The position numbers were made by a program, and so were the translations under genes. DNA of 64,000 nt from Tetrahymena elliotti 4EA (Eukaryota > Ciliophora > Oligohymenophorea > Hymenostomatida > Tetrahymenidae). Shown here piece after piece: positions 1-12,058 of this stretch (its first letter is position 1; each line of letters starts with the position of its first letter). Under the pieces are notes generated by a model. That model did no database searches. It was not told where the DNA came from and was given only the letters and a program-made list of their open reading frames with translations. The stretch covers positions 1,683,848 through 1,747,847 of the forward strand of contig JH720299.1 of assembly GCA_000231825.2 (NCBI GenBank). The letters run 5' to 3'.

Positions 1-767
1 TAGTTATTATTTTGCTTCAAAATTTACATAGATTCATTGGGTTTTTTTTAAAACCAATTTAGGGAATAATTTGACTTCATAATTCCTCCAAAATTAAATT
101 CAAAAAATAAAAAAACATTGAATAATAATTAATTACATTTGTTTCTTACAAATTTCTCAAATATTTTGAATATTAAAAATGATGTAACAAAAATCAAATT
201 AGGGATTTATCAAATCTTACACTCTTTTAATTTTTTAAACTAATTTATTTTCTTCTTAGTGTAATTACTTGTTTCAGAATTAATCCAATATTTGTATTCA
301 AAAAAAAAAAGGTTTAATAATAAATATTACATTTGCTTCTCATAAATTTCTAAATCTTTAGAATTCAATATATATTATTTATCTGGAAATTCTAAGCTTT
401 TTAAGACAAAAGTACCACAATTTGTTTAAATTTAAAACTTTTTAAAGGTTAAAATGCCTCCTGATTCTAAAATAAATTTTTAAAAGAATTTAAATTATAT
501 GATAATATCTATTTTATTTTTAATTGTCAGAAGATTAATTTATATATTGATTTTAGTCTTATTTTAAACAATAATGATAATACCTTCTCCAATCAATAAT
601 TTGTAGTTCTTAAATCTATTTATTAAAGTTGACTTCCCACTTTACTCATACCCAAATACACCTAAAGTAAATTCCTGCTTTATTATTTCTTAGTATGATT
701 TATTTTCATTAAAACTACTGTAAGATTGTTAATCTTTATTATAAATATCACTCAAGCTTGTCATCAT
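1..767 (-). CDS. P-loop NTPase/GTPase-like protein, 5' part, runs off left edge
   Basis: The product is not identified beyond a P-loop. The first exon, 584-767, starts at one of two adjacent ATGs (outer one at 765-767). About 40 codons in it encodes GVFGYEQSGKST, a good Walker A/G1 motif (GxxxxGKS/T) after a hydrophobic strand, as in small GTPases or septin- and dynamin-like GTPases. It ends in phase 1 at a GTATTA donor. A second exon starts after a TTTTAG acceptor near 455 and reads in the matching phase (ESGGILTFKKF...NCGTFVLKSLEF) to a GTAATA donor near 325. A third, 47-nt exon (221-267) also fits in phase. Further exons to the left are unclear, and the switch and NKxD motifs are not visible in this window. 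Transcription runs toward the left edge, so the gene is incomplete here. The P-loop is clear; the family assignment is inference. Confidence 0.6.
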
Positions 768-1834
768 TTATTATTGATTCTACTCAGATTATTTATTTAA
801 CTAATTATCTATTGATCTCTAAAATATTAAATAAATTACATCAAAATCAATAAAGTAATAGAGTGAGATTCCCATTAAAAGTTAGAAATTTTTATTATTA
901 CTAGATAATAAATTAATTACAAACAAATCAATTTTTAATCTAAGTTATTTTTTAATGTAAATTTTAAAATTATTTTTAGTGATTTTATTAAACAAATATT
1001 TTCATTCTCAAATGATGAATGCTTAATTTATACTATTAATTAAATCAAAAATGAATGAAGTAAGCTAAATTTCTTTAAGATAACAAAAGCTTATATTAGC
1101 CAAAATTATTGAAAAAAAAAATCTAATTGTTAAAGTTAAATTTAAAATAGCTTTTGAATAAATTAATATTTGGTTCACTAGATAAATTTAATAAAATTAA
1201 GAAATTAAATTAGTTTTTATTGATTTATAAAAATACAAAAGAAGCATGAAAAATTTTAATTTACTTTTTACTATGATTACTTAAATCAAATCAAGTTTAA
1301 AAAATATTTATCAAAATTTTAAAACAAAAATGATCTATTTATTATCTTGATTGCCTTCAATCAATAGAATAATTAAAATAAAAATGGATAATAATTAGTC
1401 AAAATCAAAAATTAAAATTTTTTAATTCAAAAAAAACTAGTTAATTCAGTAATGGTTTATTGTTATTAAAAAATAAGTAAGGTTAATGTGCGAAATGTTT
1501 AGTTTAGTTCATTCTTAAAACAAATCTCAATAAAAATAAAACAAACTTTTAAAAAAAAATAAATAAAAATCTATGAATTAAAAATTTGAATTAATTAAAT
1601 AAAATCTTTTACATTGATAAACAGAAAATAAGCAAGATAAATATTTTATCTTTTTAACTTATTTATTTTTAGATGGTTTAAGTTGAGCCTTAAAAAGAAT
1701 AATATTAGTATTCAAGTGTTTTGTGAGATTTTTTTAACTCTCTACTTCAAAGAATTTGAGGTCATAAAAATAAAAAATCTTTGAAATGAATACTAGTAAT
1801 AAGTTTTTTAAATTTGAGATTCTACTACTTTTTA
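768..1834. other. intergenic spacer
   Basis: Very AT-rich DNA between the start of the P-loop gene and the stop of the next minus-strand gene. No exon with coding character, RNA gene or repeat was recognised. It should hold the promoter of the left gene and the 3' UTR of the right one. Confidence 0.5.
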
Positions 1835-4800
1835 TCAGACTGATGAGAATATTATTGATATGCATTCAAGTAATGGGTCTTTTTATATTTATGGGATGTT
1901 CTTCTTTTCATAGAAAGTCTTAATAATGTATCCTACTATTGGGAGGGCTTAAGGATTTAGATGGTAATAGGTGCTTGCTGCTTGCATATCTTGAACATTA
2001 TAGATTTCATAGTTTGTGTTGAAGCAGAAGGAGAAAATGTCATGGAGGAAAGGAATGCAACAGATAATTTATTAATCTGTGATTCCTCTTGGTAAATGAG
2101 CTGTTTTTAATTGATTAATCATTTCTTGTTTGATTTCTTATAGCTCTTTGTCTAAGTTTTTTAATATATTTGAGAAAGCAGTTTGATTAAGCATTTCTAA
2201 TTTGCATTGAATTATGAAGAATTTATAATCAAATTCTGCTACTGGTAAATATTCGGTTAGTGGGATATTCTTTTTCAAGAATTCCTTTAAATTATCAAAG
2301 AAGCGTCGATTAGGAGCTACTTTGAGTTACTTTTTGAGGTAACGAGAATAATCTGTTAAGTATGTTGACATGTAAAGCGTTTATAATGTTTTTTTGAAAA
2401 AATCAATTGAGTTTTCTTCAGAAGGATCTAAAAAGAAACCACTAATTTCACTATTTTCATGGAATTTTTATACTAAATTGTCAATTAAGAAAATATTTTC
2501 TGGATCTACATATGGATCAAATAAGTATGAGCGATAATTAACAAATTATTCTATTATTCTTAATGCTACTTGTAATTCAACTTTGTTTTCAACCATGGCT
2601 TAGAGTCCAATTTTTTTTAAGAAAAAGTACTTCGCTGGATCAATTGAGTATTTATATCTAATTTCTTATGAATATAATTTAATTTAATCTTCTTTATCAT
2701 GAATAAAGTTAATAACTCCATTCAAAACATACTCAACTTGTGCAGCAGTAAATTATCCAATCATGCTGTACTCAAGATAAAGAATTTCAAAGCATTTCAT
2801 AACAATGTTTCTCAAATTGGAAATATTTCCAACTTTTTCAATAACTGTTTTAGGAATGACTTTAAGCATATTTTCTTAAAATGCTTAATGGAATCGTTCA
2901 ATATATTGTTCTGACATTTTAATGTCTTTGAGCTTGTCCATAAATATTGATAGGACTTTCTCTAAAATTGTGTAATTAATTGCAATTGTGCTAAGTTCGT
3001 CTTTTACGAATTCGTAATCGATGTTACCAACACAAAGACTAAAGAATTTGATTATGTAATAGATAAAATGGGATTTGTCATTCTTTCAGGTGAGGCTAAC
3101 GAGTATTCTTAATTCCATGTCTTCCTTAAGCATATCTCTTAAGTGATTTCTCATAAATTCAACAAGAACTCCAGGCTTTGTGTCATCTCCTTCCAGCATA
3201 GAATGTAATGTTTTTTTATTCTACTCAATTTAATCTTAATCTTAAAAGCTCTTTATATTTTAATCATCTCTATTATCCTCATCAGGCATGTTATTAAAAC
3301 TTGCTCTTGAAACAGAGTAGATAGATGCCATGCTATTATTATTCTTTGGAGTTACTTTAAATATCTCAGAAAGTCTTTTTGATCCTCTTCTCTCATCTAT
3401 ATTATTTGAATTTCCTTCTTCTCTATTATTAATATTATTTTATGCAAACTTTTTTTTATCAGGAACTGTCAATTATTATTAACTTATTGAATTTCTACCC
3501 ATAGGAATATTTGCTAATGAAAGACCTCCTAATTTATTAGTTGAAATAGGCTTAATTATTGATTTCTTAGGTGATATTTAACTAGCGTTTCCAGATATCA
3601 ATTGAGAATTAGCCAAATGTTCTCCAAGTTTTTAATTAAAATTATTTAATTTTCTAATAGAATGCTATTTCTCTAAGCCATGTTATTGTAATTATGAATT
3701 AGACATTTACGATGACTATTTCTCTAAAGAATTTGGAGTGTTTAGAATATATTTATGTGAATTTTAATGAGAATTACCTCCTTAAAATCCATTTGATGCA
3801 TTGAATTAACTAATTTATAAGTTCCCGCTTTATTACAAATCTTCTCCATTACTTGCAGTGCTTCCTAGCATCTTTCTTGGAGAACTTAAAAGCTATTGAG
3901 AATGTTAAGGTGTCTTTATATTTTTAGAAGAAGTAACAGTCAGTTTAGGAAGAGGAAATTTTTCAAAATAATTAGATTTCACTTTTTGTTAATTTTTTGT
4001 AATGAAATTATTTAATTTCCATCTATCGCTGTTGTTAGAATTCTATTACATAAATTAATGTTAATTTTATGTATTAAATAGATCTTAATTTTCTTGAGTT
4101 GTTTTTGGTCTTTAAATGTCATCAGGATTCAAAGAATCACTTTAAAATACATATTTATTGCTATCATTTCTAAAGAATTAGATTTTATTAACAATATTAG
4201 TATTATTAGATTGGACTGAGCTAGATTGTCTTAAGGTTTAAATATCAAACATATCTGAATTACAAGGGCTATTTCTATGTTTGTCTACATAAATAACTTA
4301 ACTTATTTTTAATTCCTCTCCATTCTACTAAAAACTAGAAGATTAGTCTTTCCTTGAAGTATTAATTATATTTTCTTCAGTATTTATTTTAATCTAAGGA
4401 TAAGGTATATTCTACATAGTCCTAGATAATCTTTTAGGAATAGAAAAAACATCTCTTTCCTAATAGATTTTTCCATTGTTAGCTAAACGAGGAGATAAAT
4501 CTATTTCATTAAAAAATAAAAACCTCTTTATTTTAATAGTTCTCAAATTGCAATTTTAAATTAAAGGCAATATAAAAATATATTTATTTCAAAATAAAAA
4601 ATTTCAACTTTACGTTGATCAATGAGATCACTTTTTTGACATTGAAAAACTTTTAATTTAGATTTTCAAAAAAAACAAAACATTTTACCCATTTTTACTA
4701 ATTCAAAAAAATTTACTTTTTAATTTTCATGAATAGTTGAAATTTTTGTATAAATATATTTACTTTAGAACCAATATTAAAGTTTATATCCAATAGACAG

Positions 4801-6218
4801 TTTCAAAATACTCAAAAAGTTTATTTGATTTGAGAAAATAATAGAAAAAAATAATAAAATTAAAAAGTAGTTTGTTTAATGATTTAAATTAAAAATTTGT
4901 TTTAAAAATATTTTTCAACTTTTTTGAAATAAATAGATGGGATCAAATTTTAATGGCAAAAATAATATTAAGAAATATAATTGCTCTCTGAAAAAAATAC
5001 AATATTCAATTTAAAATTACCTTGTTCATTATCATTAGAAATATAGTTTAGAGTAGAATGTCTCGCTGTGACTCTTTTAAAAGTTGCTGGATGCTAAGTT
5101 TATTTTGTGGAGCTATCTACTTCTTAAAATTCATTTAATTTAATTTCGTTTTATTCATCATAATTTATCTTGTTGAAATCCTCAAAGCTTGATTAATTCT
5201 ATGCCAACTCAATAAGGGATATTTTTTTTCTAGGAGATCTCTTAACTTACAAACTTTATCTTGATTAATAGAGGGAATTATATGCAGTTTTATACTACAT
5301 TTCTGGAATATATCCAGGCTAGCTTATTTGGCTATTTTATCCAAATAAATGAGGTGAAATACTTTTATAGCTGTTGAAATTAGATGTTTAACTATTTGCT
5401 TTTGAGAATTTAGAGCTGTTTTACATATATCCTATATTAATGAATTTATTTTTATTTTATGCTGTTTGATCTGTTGATTGAGTAAGACCCATTGTTTTTG
5501 CTTTTGGCGTGTTATTAATATTATTATTTCCAAAAGAAGAAAATTTTAACTGCTATTCAACCTATTCAATTTAATTAATATTGTTATAACCCATTTAAGC
5601 CATAATACTTCTTTGCTATAATTGTTAAAGATATATTTTATTTGGTGAGAAACTTGTAGAGCATCTCATTGATAATGAAAGAGCAATATTTTTTTTACTT
5701 TTTTATTATGGTAGCGATTGCTTTTATTTATCAGCTGTATTTTTGCTATTTAAGATGTTAAAATATTCTTGCTTTTCCTATTTAGATTATAGCTTTTTTT
5801 AAACATACTTTTCATAGGAAGTCTGATTATTTACAATCTAAAATTCTTCTAAAGAATTTTATAATGGCCCAAGGGTATTTGCTTTTTCCATTTAAACTTT
5901 GTAAGTCTAGTAAGAAACTCTGGGAGTAGCCATCTTTTAAAGAAGAGCTTGAACTCTACCTTATTTTAATTCAGAATGGGTTTGATAAAATTCAGACAAA
6001 AACCCTTCTTTAGAAGCAAAATTATATTTTTTTTGTGATTGCCAGAGAGGTGTATTAGCTTTATCATTAGAAAACCCTTTTTTTTCATTGACTAAAGACC
6101 CAAAACTTTACTTCTTTTCAATTTTTGATGTGTTGAATATTTATCTCTATTAAGTAGCTGTGCCTTTTGGAGTCTATGATATAAACAATTTTTAATTCGT
6201 TTAAGAATTTAAGCTCAT
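1835..6218 (-). CDS. uncharacterised 1287-codon protein with an internal TGA
   Basis: Two exons, 5021-6218 and 1835-4500, are joined by a 520-nt intron (phase 1, GTAATT...AATAG). The sum is 3864 nt, a multiple of three. Reading starts MSLNSQTNQK and ends at TGA 1835-1837. The first ~860 codons are Ser/Asn/Gln/Lys-rich and look disordered. The C-terminal ~420 codons are richer in hydrophobic and helical segments (for example EYLPVAEFDYKFFIIQCK), suggesting a folded alpha-helical domain. No known family was recognised. Codon 871 (3086-3088) is TGA in the same frame as the sequence on both sides, in locally GC-richer, coding-like DNA with no plausible intron around it. Since TGA is the only stop in this code, this is a base error, a pseudogene mutation, a recoded codon or a true stop. 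Coding on both sides is well supported; the continuity of the protein is not. Confidence 0.8.
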
Positions 6219-7529
6219 TAAATGTCTGAATTTTCTTCTTTATTTTCTTGAGATGCTTGCAACCTTTAAAGTAATTATATGAAAATTTGTTAAAATTTTT
6301 GTGTAGAAAATGAGAAGTAAGTGTTTTCGTTTTAGCTTTTGTTTCTGCTTGCTTGGTTACTTAATTAATTAATTATTTAAATGTATCTAATTTATATTGC
6401 TTATGTGCTGGCTATTGATTATTCTATTTGGTTGTAATTTTTATAGTTTATTTCCTTAATAATTTCATTTCAAAATCACTACCCTTGACCCATCTAAACA
6501 AACAACCTTTCACATCAAATTTATTTGCTGGAAAATAAATAAAAGCAACCAAAAAAATTAAATTTCTCTCAGGCAAATATCTCTTTCAATGCATTTAAAT
6601 TAAATTTTTAAATAAGCACTATAGAAAAATATACACAAATGCAGTGTTTTCCTTTTCCATTTCTAAATCAATCTTTTATCATATAAATATCCTTCTTTTT
6701 TTAATATAATATTATAATTTAATTACATTCTATTTCTTTTTTGCCTTTCTCATAATACTAATAATATTTCTTTTACTAATTCTAAAATGTAACTTCCTTA
6801 TTTGATTGACAATTTAAATAAAAAAACAAACTAGAATACTTGAACAACTAACTACTTTTTCAAAATTTGTAAATTTCATCATTCAAAATGATTCCAAAAA
6901 AAAAATGCTGCTTTCAAATTTCTTTTTTCAATCTTTTGTTAATTAATTTTTGAGTGACCACTATCATTCATTTCATTAAAATTTAAAAATTTACAATACT
7001 GTGAGTGTAAATTATAATACTAAATATCAGTACTATTATAGGGTGATAGATAAATAAGATAGAGATTTTTTCAGACTTTAAATATTTATTTGTTTTACTT
7101 TTCATAAAATTTGAAAATAAAATAAAATAATACCCAAATATTTATTTATAAAAAAGTTTTGATAAATAATACTATCTAAATTGTTTAAAGATCATAAAAA
7201 ATATTTGATGATAAAATATTGATTTCTAATTTATTATTTCTATCAAATTAAAATTTCATACTATTTCTTTAAAAAGTATGAGATTGTTCTTTGAATTAAA
7301 AATTATAATTTTATTTTTAGAAAAAGAAAGGAAGAAATATATTTTTTTGTTTAAATTATTTTGAATATTTTTGATAAATAAATTATAAAAATTAACCACA
7401 ATTTTTGAGAAAAATTTATCAAAGATGATAAAAATAAATTAAGAAGAAATCATACTATTTAACTTTTTATTTTCGATTTTTATATTTTATTTTTCAGTGG
7501 TATCATATTGAAAAATAAAAAAATTTCAG
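6219..7529. other. intergenic spacer
   Basis: AT-rich spacer between the start of the uncharacterised gene and the stop of the kinase-TPR gene. It should contain a 5' leader and a 3' UTR. I saw no coding exon, RNA gene or tandem repeat in it. Confidence 0.5.
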
Positions 7530-10500
7530 TCATTTTTTACAAGCTTCTTCTTAGGATCTAAGGATTTTGTATTTTTATTTATTTTCATATGATTGGATGA
7601 AACAAAATAAACTTTTGTACTGTAGATTCAATTCTTTATAACAAATTCCTACACTCATTAAAAATTTTGCTATATGAGGGTGATTTGAAGGTAATACTTT
7701 TTTAGCCATATTTACAGATTACTTTAAATGTTAGAGAGCCAGATCAAATTTTTTTAACTCTAAGTAACATTCTCCCACTTTATTTAATGACAGACAAACA
7801 TGAAGATGATCTCGTTTGAAGATATTTTTTCTCATATAAAGAGATTCTAGTAAATATTATAAAGCTAAATCTAGTTACCCAATTTTTTGATTGCAAACTC
7901 CTACACTTGTAAGAGATGTTGCAACATTATTATGAGTGCTACTTTCATTTTTAGCAATTTTTTATCTTATTTCTAGTGATTATTTTTAATATTGCAAAGC
8001 TACTTAAAAATCGCCCAAGTTCACATAGCATTCTCCAATATAATTCATAGAAGTTGCAATATCTTAGTGATCATTCGGATATAGTATTTTCCTCATAGCT
8101 AAAGAATCTTTAAAATACTACAAAGCATTTTCATAATTTCCTATAAAATTGTAACAATTCCCTAAATTTTAAAGAGAAAGAGCAATACGAGGATGAACCC
8201 CTTTAAAAATTTTTAATCTAATATCATGTGAATATTTAAAATATTTTAATGCTTCATCATATGCACCTAAATTTTGAAGTAATAATGCTAAGCTATTAGC
8301 AAAAATAGATACATCATCATGATCTTATTTGTAAATTGAGACTGCTATTTTAATAGCTTTTTCATAAAATATTTTAGCCTTATGCAATTGTCCATAATTT
8401 TAGTAACGAAATCCTAAATTATTTGATGTTAAAGCAATTTCATTATTAACACCTTTAAAAAGGTCTTTTCTTGTTTAATGAGCTTCAATCTAATAGATAA
8501 GAGCCTTTTTATGTTTACTTAAAGAAAAGAAGCATACTGCAAGATTTTGTAGAGACCGAGAAATATCTAAATGGTTAGTGTGATAAATCATTTTTCTAAT
8601 TTTAAGTGATTCTTCTAAAAATTCTAACCCTTCATTGAAATTTCTTTGCAAAACAAAGCAATCTCCTAATCTTTAATATGAATTAGCTATCTCTACTAGA
8701 TCATATCGATCTCTATAATTAGTTTATTCAATTAAAAGTAATAACCAATTATAATAGATCTAAATTTTTGAATAGTATTAGATATTTTTATTAGTATCAT
8801 AAGGATATAAATTAAGTATTTATATTATTTTACTTGAGTATATCTTCAAAAAATGAAAATTCTTAATTTCCAAGATACTTTTAAAAAGAATATGATGTAT
8901 TTGAATGCAATCATATCTATTATTATGATCATCTTAAACCATATGATCGTTTACCACATTTTATATGAACTCAAATTCATCTATTTTATTTTTATTCTAT
9001 GTTTCATATAAATTATTCTTTATTTTATAAGTTTACAGTATCTATTAGAAAGTTTTACCAAGGCTGTAAGTGTCACTCCAATGATCAATTTTTGATAAAT
9101 CGTATTCTAATTATTCTTTTGGAGCATAAAATTAAGTGAAACCTTTTATTCGAATTAGTTTTTAGTCTTTTTTTATAATAGACTCTCCATAATCAGATAT
9201 AATATGAACACCTTCTTTATTAATTAATATGTTAGCAGGCTTTATATCAAGATGTAATATTTAATAAGCCTTAAGTAATACTAGTCCATCCAATAAATCA
9301 AATATAATTTACAATAGTTCAAAATATGTAAATTTTTTATTTTTATCTTCTCTTATTTGATTTATCTTTTCAAATAGATTCTATTAGCATCTTTCTATTA
9401 CTATTATATGAATATCTTCCATAATAGTAAGATAGTCCAGTATTTACAGAGTGTTTACATTCTTTTCTAATTTTCTCAGAATGTTGACTTCCTCTTTAAT
9501 CTTCTATATATCATCTTCATCTCTAGGTCTAATAATTTTGAAAACACATTCAATATATTCTCCATCACTTTGGTTTAACTTTTACCCTAAATGTACTTAT
9601 CCAAATGAACCTTTTGTTAAATACCTTCCAAGATTATATTTTTTTAGAATTAATTGCTTCCTTATCTTACTTTCCTCTTCTAAGCTAAAATGTCGATTTT
9701 AATTACCCTAAAAATGATTTTTCCCATCCATATTTTCATCTTCCAAATCAGCAAATAAACTTGGGTTTAAATTGTTCATTTTATAAAAATCTTCATTCAT
9801 ATCTTTGATAGATTAAATGATGATTTTATTTTCTGAGCTATTAAAGAAATTGTTCTATTCTGTACTAATAAATTTGTCAATTGAAACAATCTACCTAGAA
9901 ATGAATTATTTAAAGTTAAAATGAATTTTTAATGAAACCAATTTTTATTTACTCTTACTCTGATATTTTTTCTATGTAAGTAATAGAATTATTTATCAAA
10001 TAATCAAATTGATTTGTCTATTCAATATCTGTTGATTCACTTTCTACCTAATTATCTGCTTTTTATTCTGAATAAGGTATTTGATTATTTGAATAATTGC
10101 TTCTTGCAGCTTAACTTGATTTTAATATAATAATTTGATAACTATCTATTTTAATTAAGTAAATAATCTTACTCTGAAATATTTGATTGCAATTAATTAT
10201 AATCAATACTTTCTTACTTGGATTACTTATGATAAACATCAATCAATTTTTCTTCTTTAAAATATGCATTTACAACTAAATTATTGCATTCTTCACAACT
10301 AGTAATTATTAAAACAAATATGTATTCATTTCAATAAAAGAATAAAAAGTTACTCTATTCTCTTTAATTATTCTTTGTTTTTTGTATGGTTTAGTAACTT
10401 ACTATGCTAATAGTGTTAGTAATTTGGATTTTTAATACTTTGATCTAATTTATAATATTAATTGTTTTGTTCTACAAAATTTTTATTTAGTTACTGTTGA

Positions 10501-11500
10501 TCTTCTTAGCAAGGTAACTAATGTTAATCAACTAAAAATTTTCTATTTATTATCTTTACTTAGCATATTGTTTATAGGCTCAAAAGTTAATAAAAAAAAA
10601 TGTCTTTTTCTATCTCTACATAATTTTAATGAATTTTAGGGTTTTAAGTTTGTTAATCATTTTGCTAATTGATCAAATTCTTTAACTATTTCAATTTCTT
10701 CCTTAGATTTTTAGGAATTGTGACATCTTCTTTTATTTAAAACAAGTAATTTCTTCCATTTTTAGCATCACTTTCTAAAAAAAGTCTCTTTATGATAATA
10801 TTTATTTTTTGCATTATTCTTCCTTGCAGTCAAAAGCAATTTATTCACTTGAATTATGTTATAATATGTTAATGTCTTATTGCTCTTAACTTTTTTAAAT
10901 ATTTCGCACACTTTCTACATCAAATATTTTAATATTTATCAAATTGGTTATTTTTTTAATCTTCTCCTCTTAAAAAATTTCTTTCTCTTTGTTACATTCT
11001 TTCACATTCAAATCTAAGCATCTTTCACTTTCAGAAAGTGATTTTTCATTTTAAATAATTAATTTTTCATTTAATATTTCTTTTTAACCATTTTAATTTG
11101 AAATATTTTAATCTTTGCTTAGAATTTACTCTTTGAACGTGTGTTCTTATTTATTGGTTTTTATGATTTCGTCAAATTAATTAATTTATTCTTATTTATT
11201 GTTAAATTGTTCTAGTTCATGCTACAAATTTCTTTAATTCTAATTTTTAGAAGCTCTTTTATCTAAAGTAGTATCATTCATTAGATTTTAATTATTTTAA
11301 TTGTTAAGAACGAAGCTTAAAAATAATTCTAAATATTTATTACTTTTTTTATTTTAAATTTAAGAGGACTTTAAATTAATATTTTTTAATTATTATTTAA
11401 TTAATTCCCTTGTCAAGCTATCAAAAAATAGTTATTTTCCCCGACCTAAGCTATCTAATTTCATACTTATTATTATATAATTGAGGAAGGAATTCATCAT
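7530..11500 (-). CDS. protein kinase fused to C-terminal tetratricopeptide repeats
   Basis: Five exons: 10849-11500, 10354-10774, 10173-10298, 9959-10114 and 7530-9894. Four introns of 55-74 nt are all in matching phase; the sum is 3720 nt, 1239 residues. The first ~500 residues are Gln/Asn/Glu-rich, with a CEEC pair near residue 360. The kinase domain covers roughly residues 530-770: glycine loop LTKGSFGQVHLG, ATP-binding lysine in CVFKII, catalytic loop HLDIKPANIL, DYG in place of DFG, and APKEQ in place of APE. The catalytic Asp and metal-binding residues are kept, so it may be active. From about residue 830 there are tandem TPRs with 42-residue spacing (NLGAYDEALKYF, NLGNCY), resembling kinesin-light-chain TPRs. 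Kinase-TPR fusions are known in ciliates; TPRs usually bind protein partners. The start is uncertain: ATGs at 11500, 11497 and 11464 share the frame. The substrate is unknown. Confidence 0.85.
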
Positions 11501-12058
11501 TATTAGCTTAGTGTTTTAATTATTATTATTAACAATTAATACAATTTAATTTCTTAAAATTTATTGTTTCAATCGTAAGAAAAATCTTAAAAAATAGTAA
11601 AATAAATTTAATTCAATAAAATTTCTTCAAAAATGCCTTAAAATTTCTTATGAGGGATTTTAAAAATGTTAAATTTTTAATTTTTCAAATATTCTTAATT
11701 AAAATTTGATTCTTTAAGTTAAAATTAAATGTTATTCAAAAGAGACAATATTATTTCCTATTTTTAAATGAGGTATAAAAGATGAAGAAAAATAAATTAA
11801 TTAAATAATAAATTAAAATTTTAATTATTTTTATTGAATTAAGTATTTCAAAAAAATGCTGATCTCAAATTTTTAGATTTTTTAATGGCATTTAGATTTG
11901 ATTAAGACACAACAAAAATAAAAAAAAAATAATAAAATAAGATTTGATATTTTTTTTATTGTAAGTTGATGTTGTTGTTCATGAAAAGAAGAATTTTTTA
12001 AAAAAATTATTTTTGATTTTGATATTTATTTATGTAATTAAGAAATACATCTTTTTGT
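11501..12058. other. intergenic spacer containing the left edge of the duplicated block
   Basis: AT-rich DNA upstream of the kinase gene. From 11789 onward it is identical to 16122 onward; to the left the two copies differ abruptly. No gene was seen. Confidence 0.6.

Noticed and set aside
3071..3105. An 18-nt mini-intron removing the internal TGA
   Set aside because: GT...AG spacing of 18 nt is far below any intron seen here (shortest well-supported about 49 nt) and the segment is GC-richer than introns in this window.
10775..10848. A homopolymer frameshift in the kinase gene
   Set aside because: A 74-nt GT...AG intron with matching phase 1 explains the frame change; the remaining exons then add up correctly.
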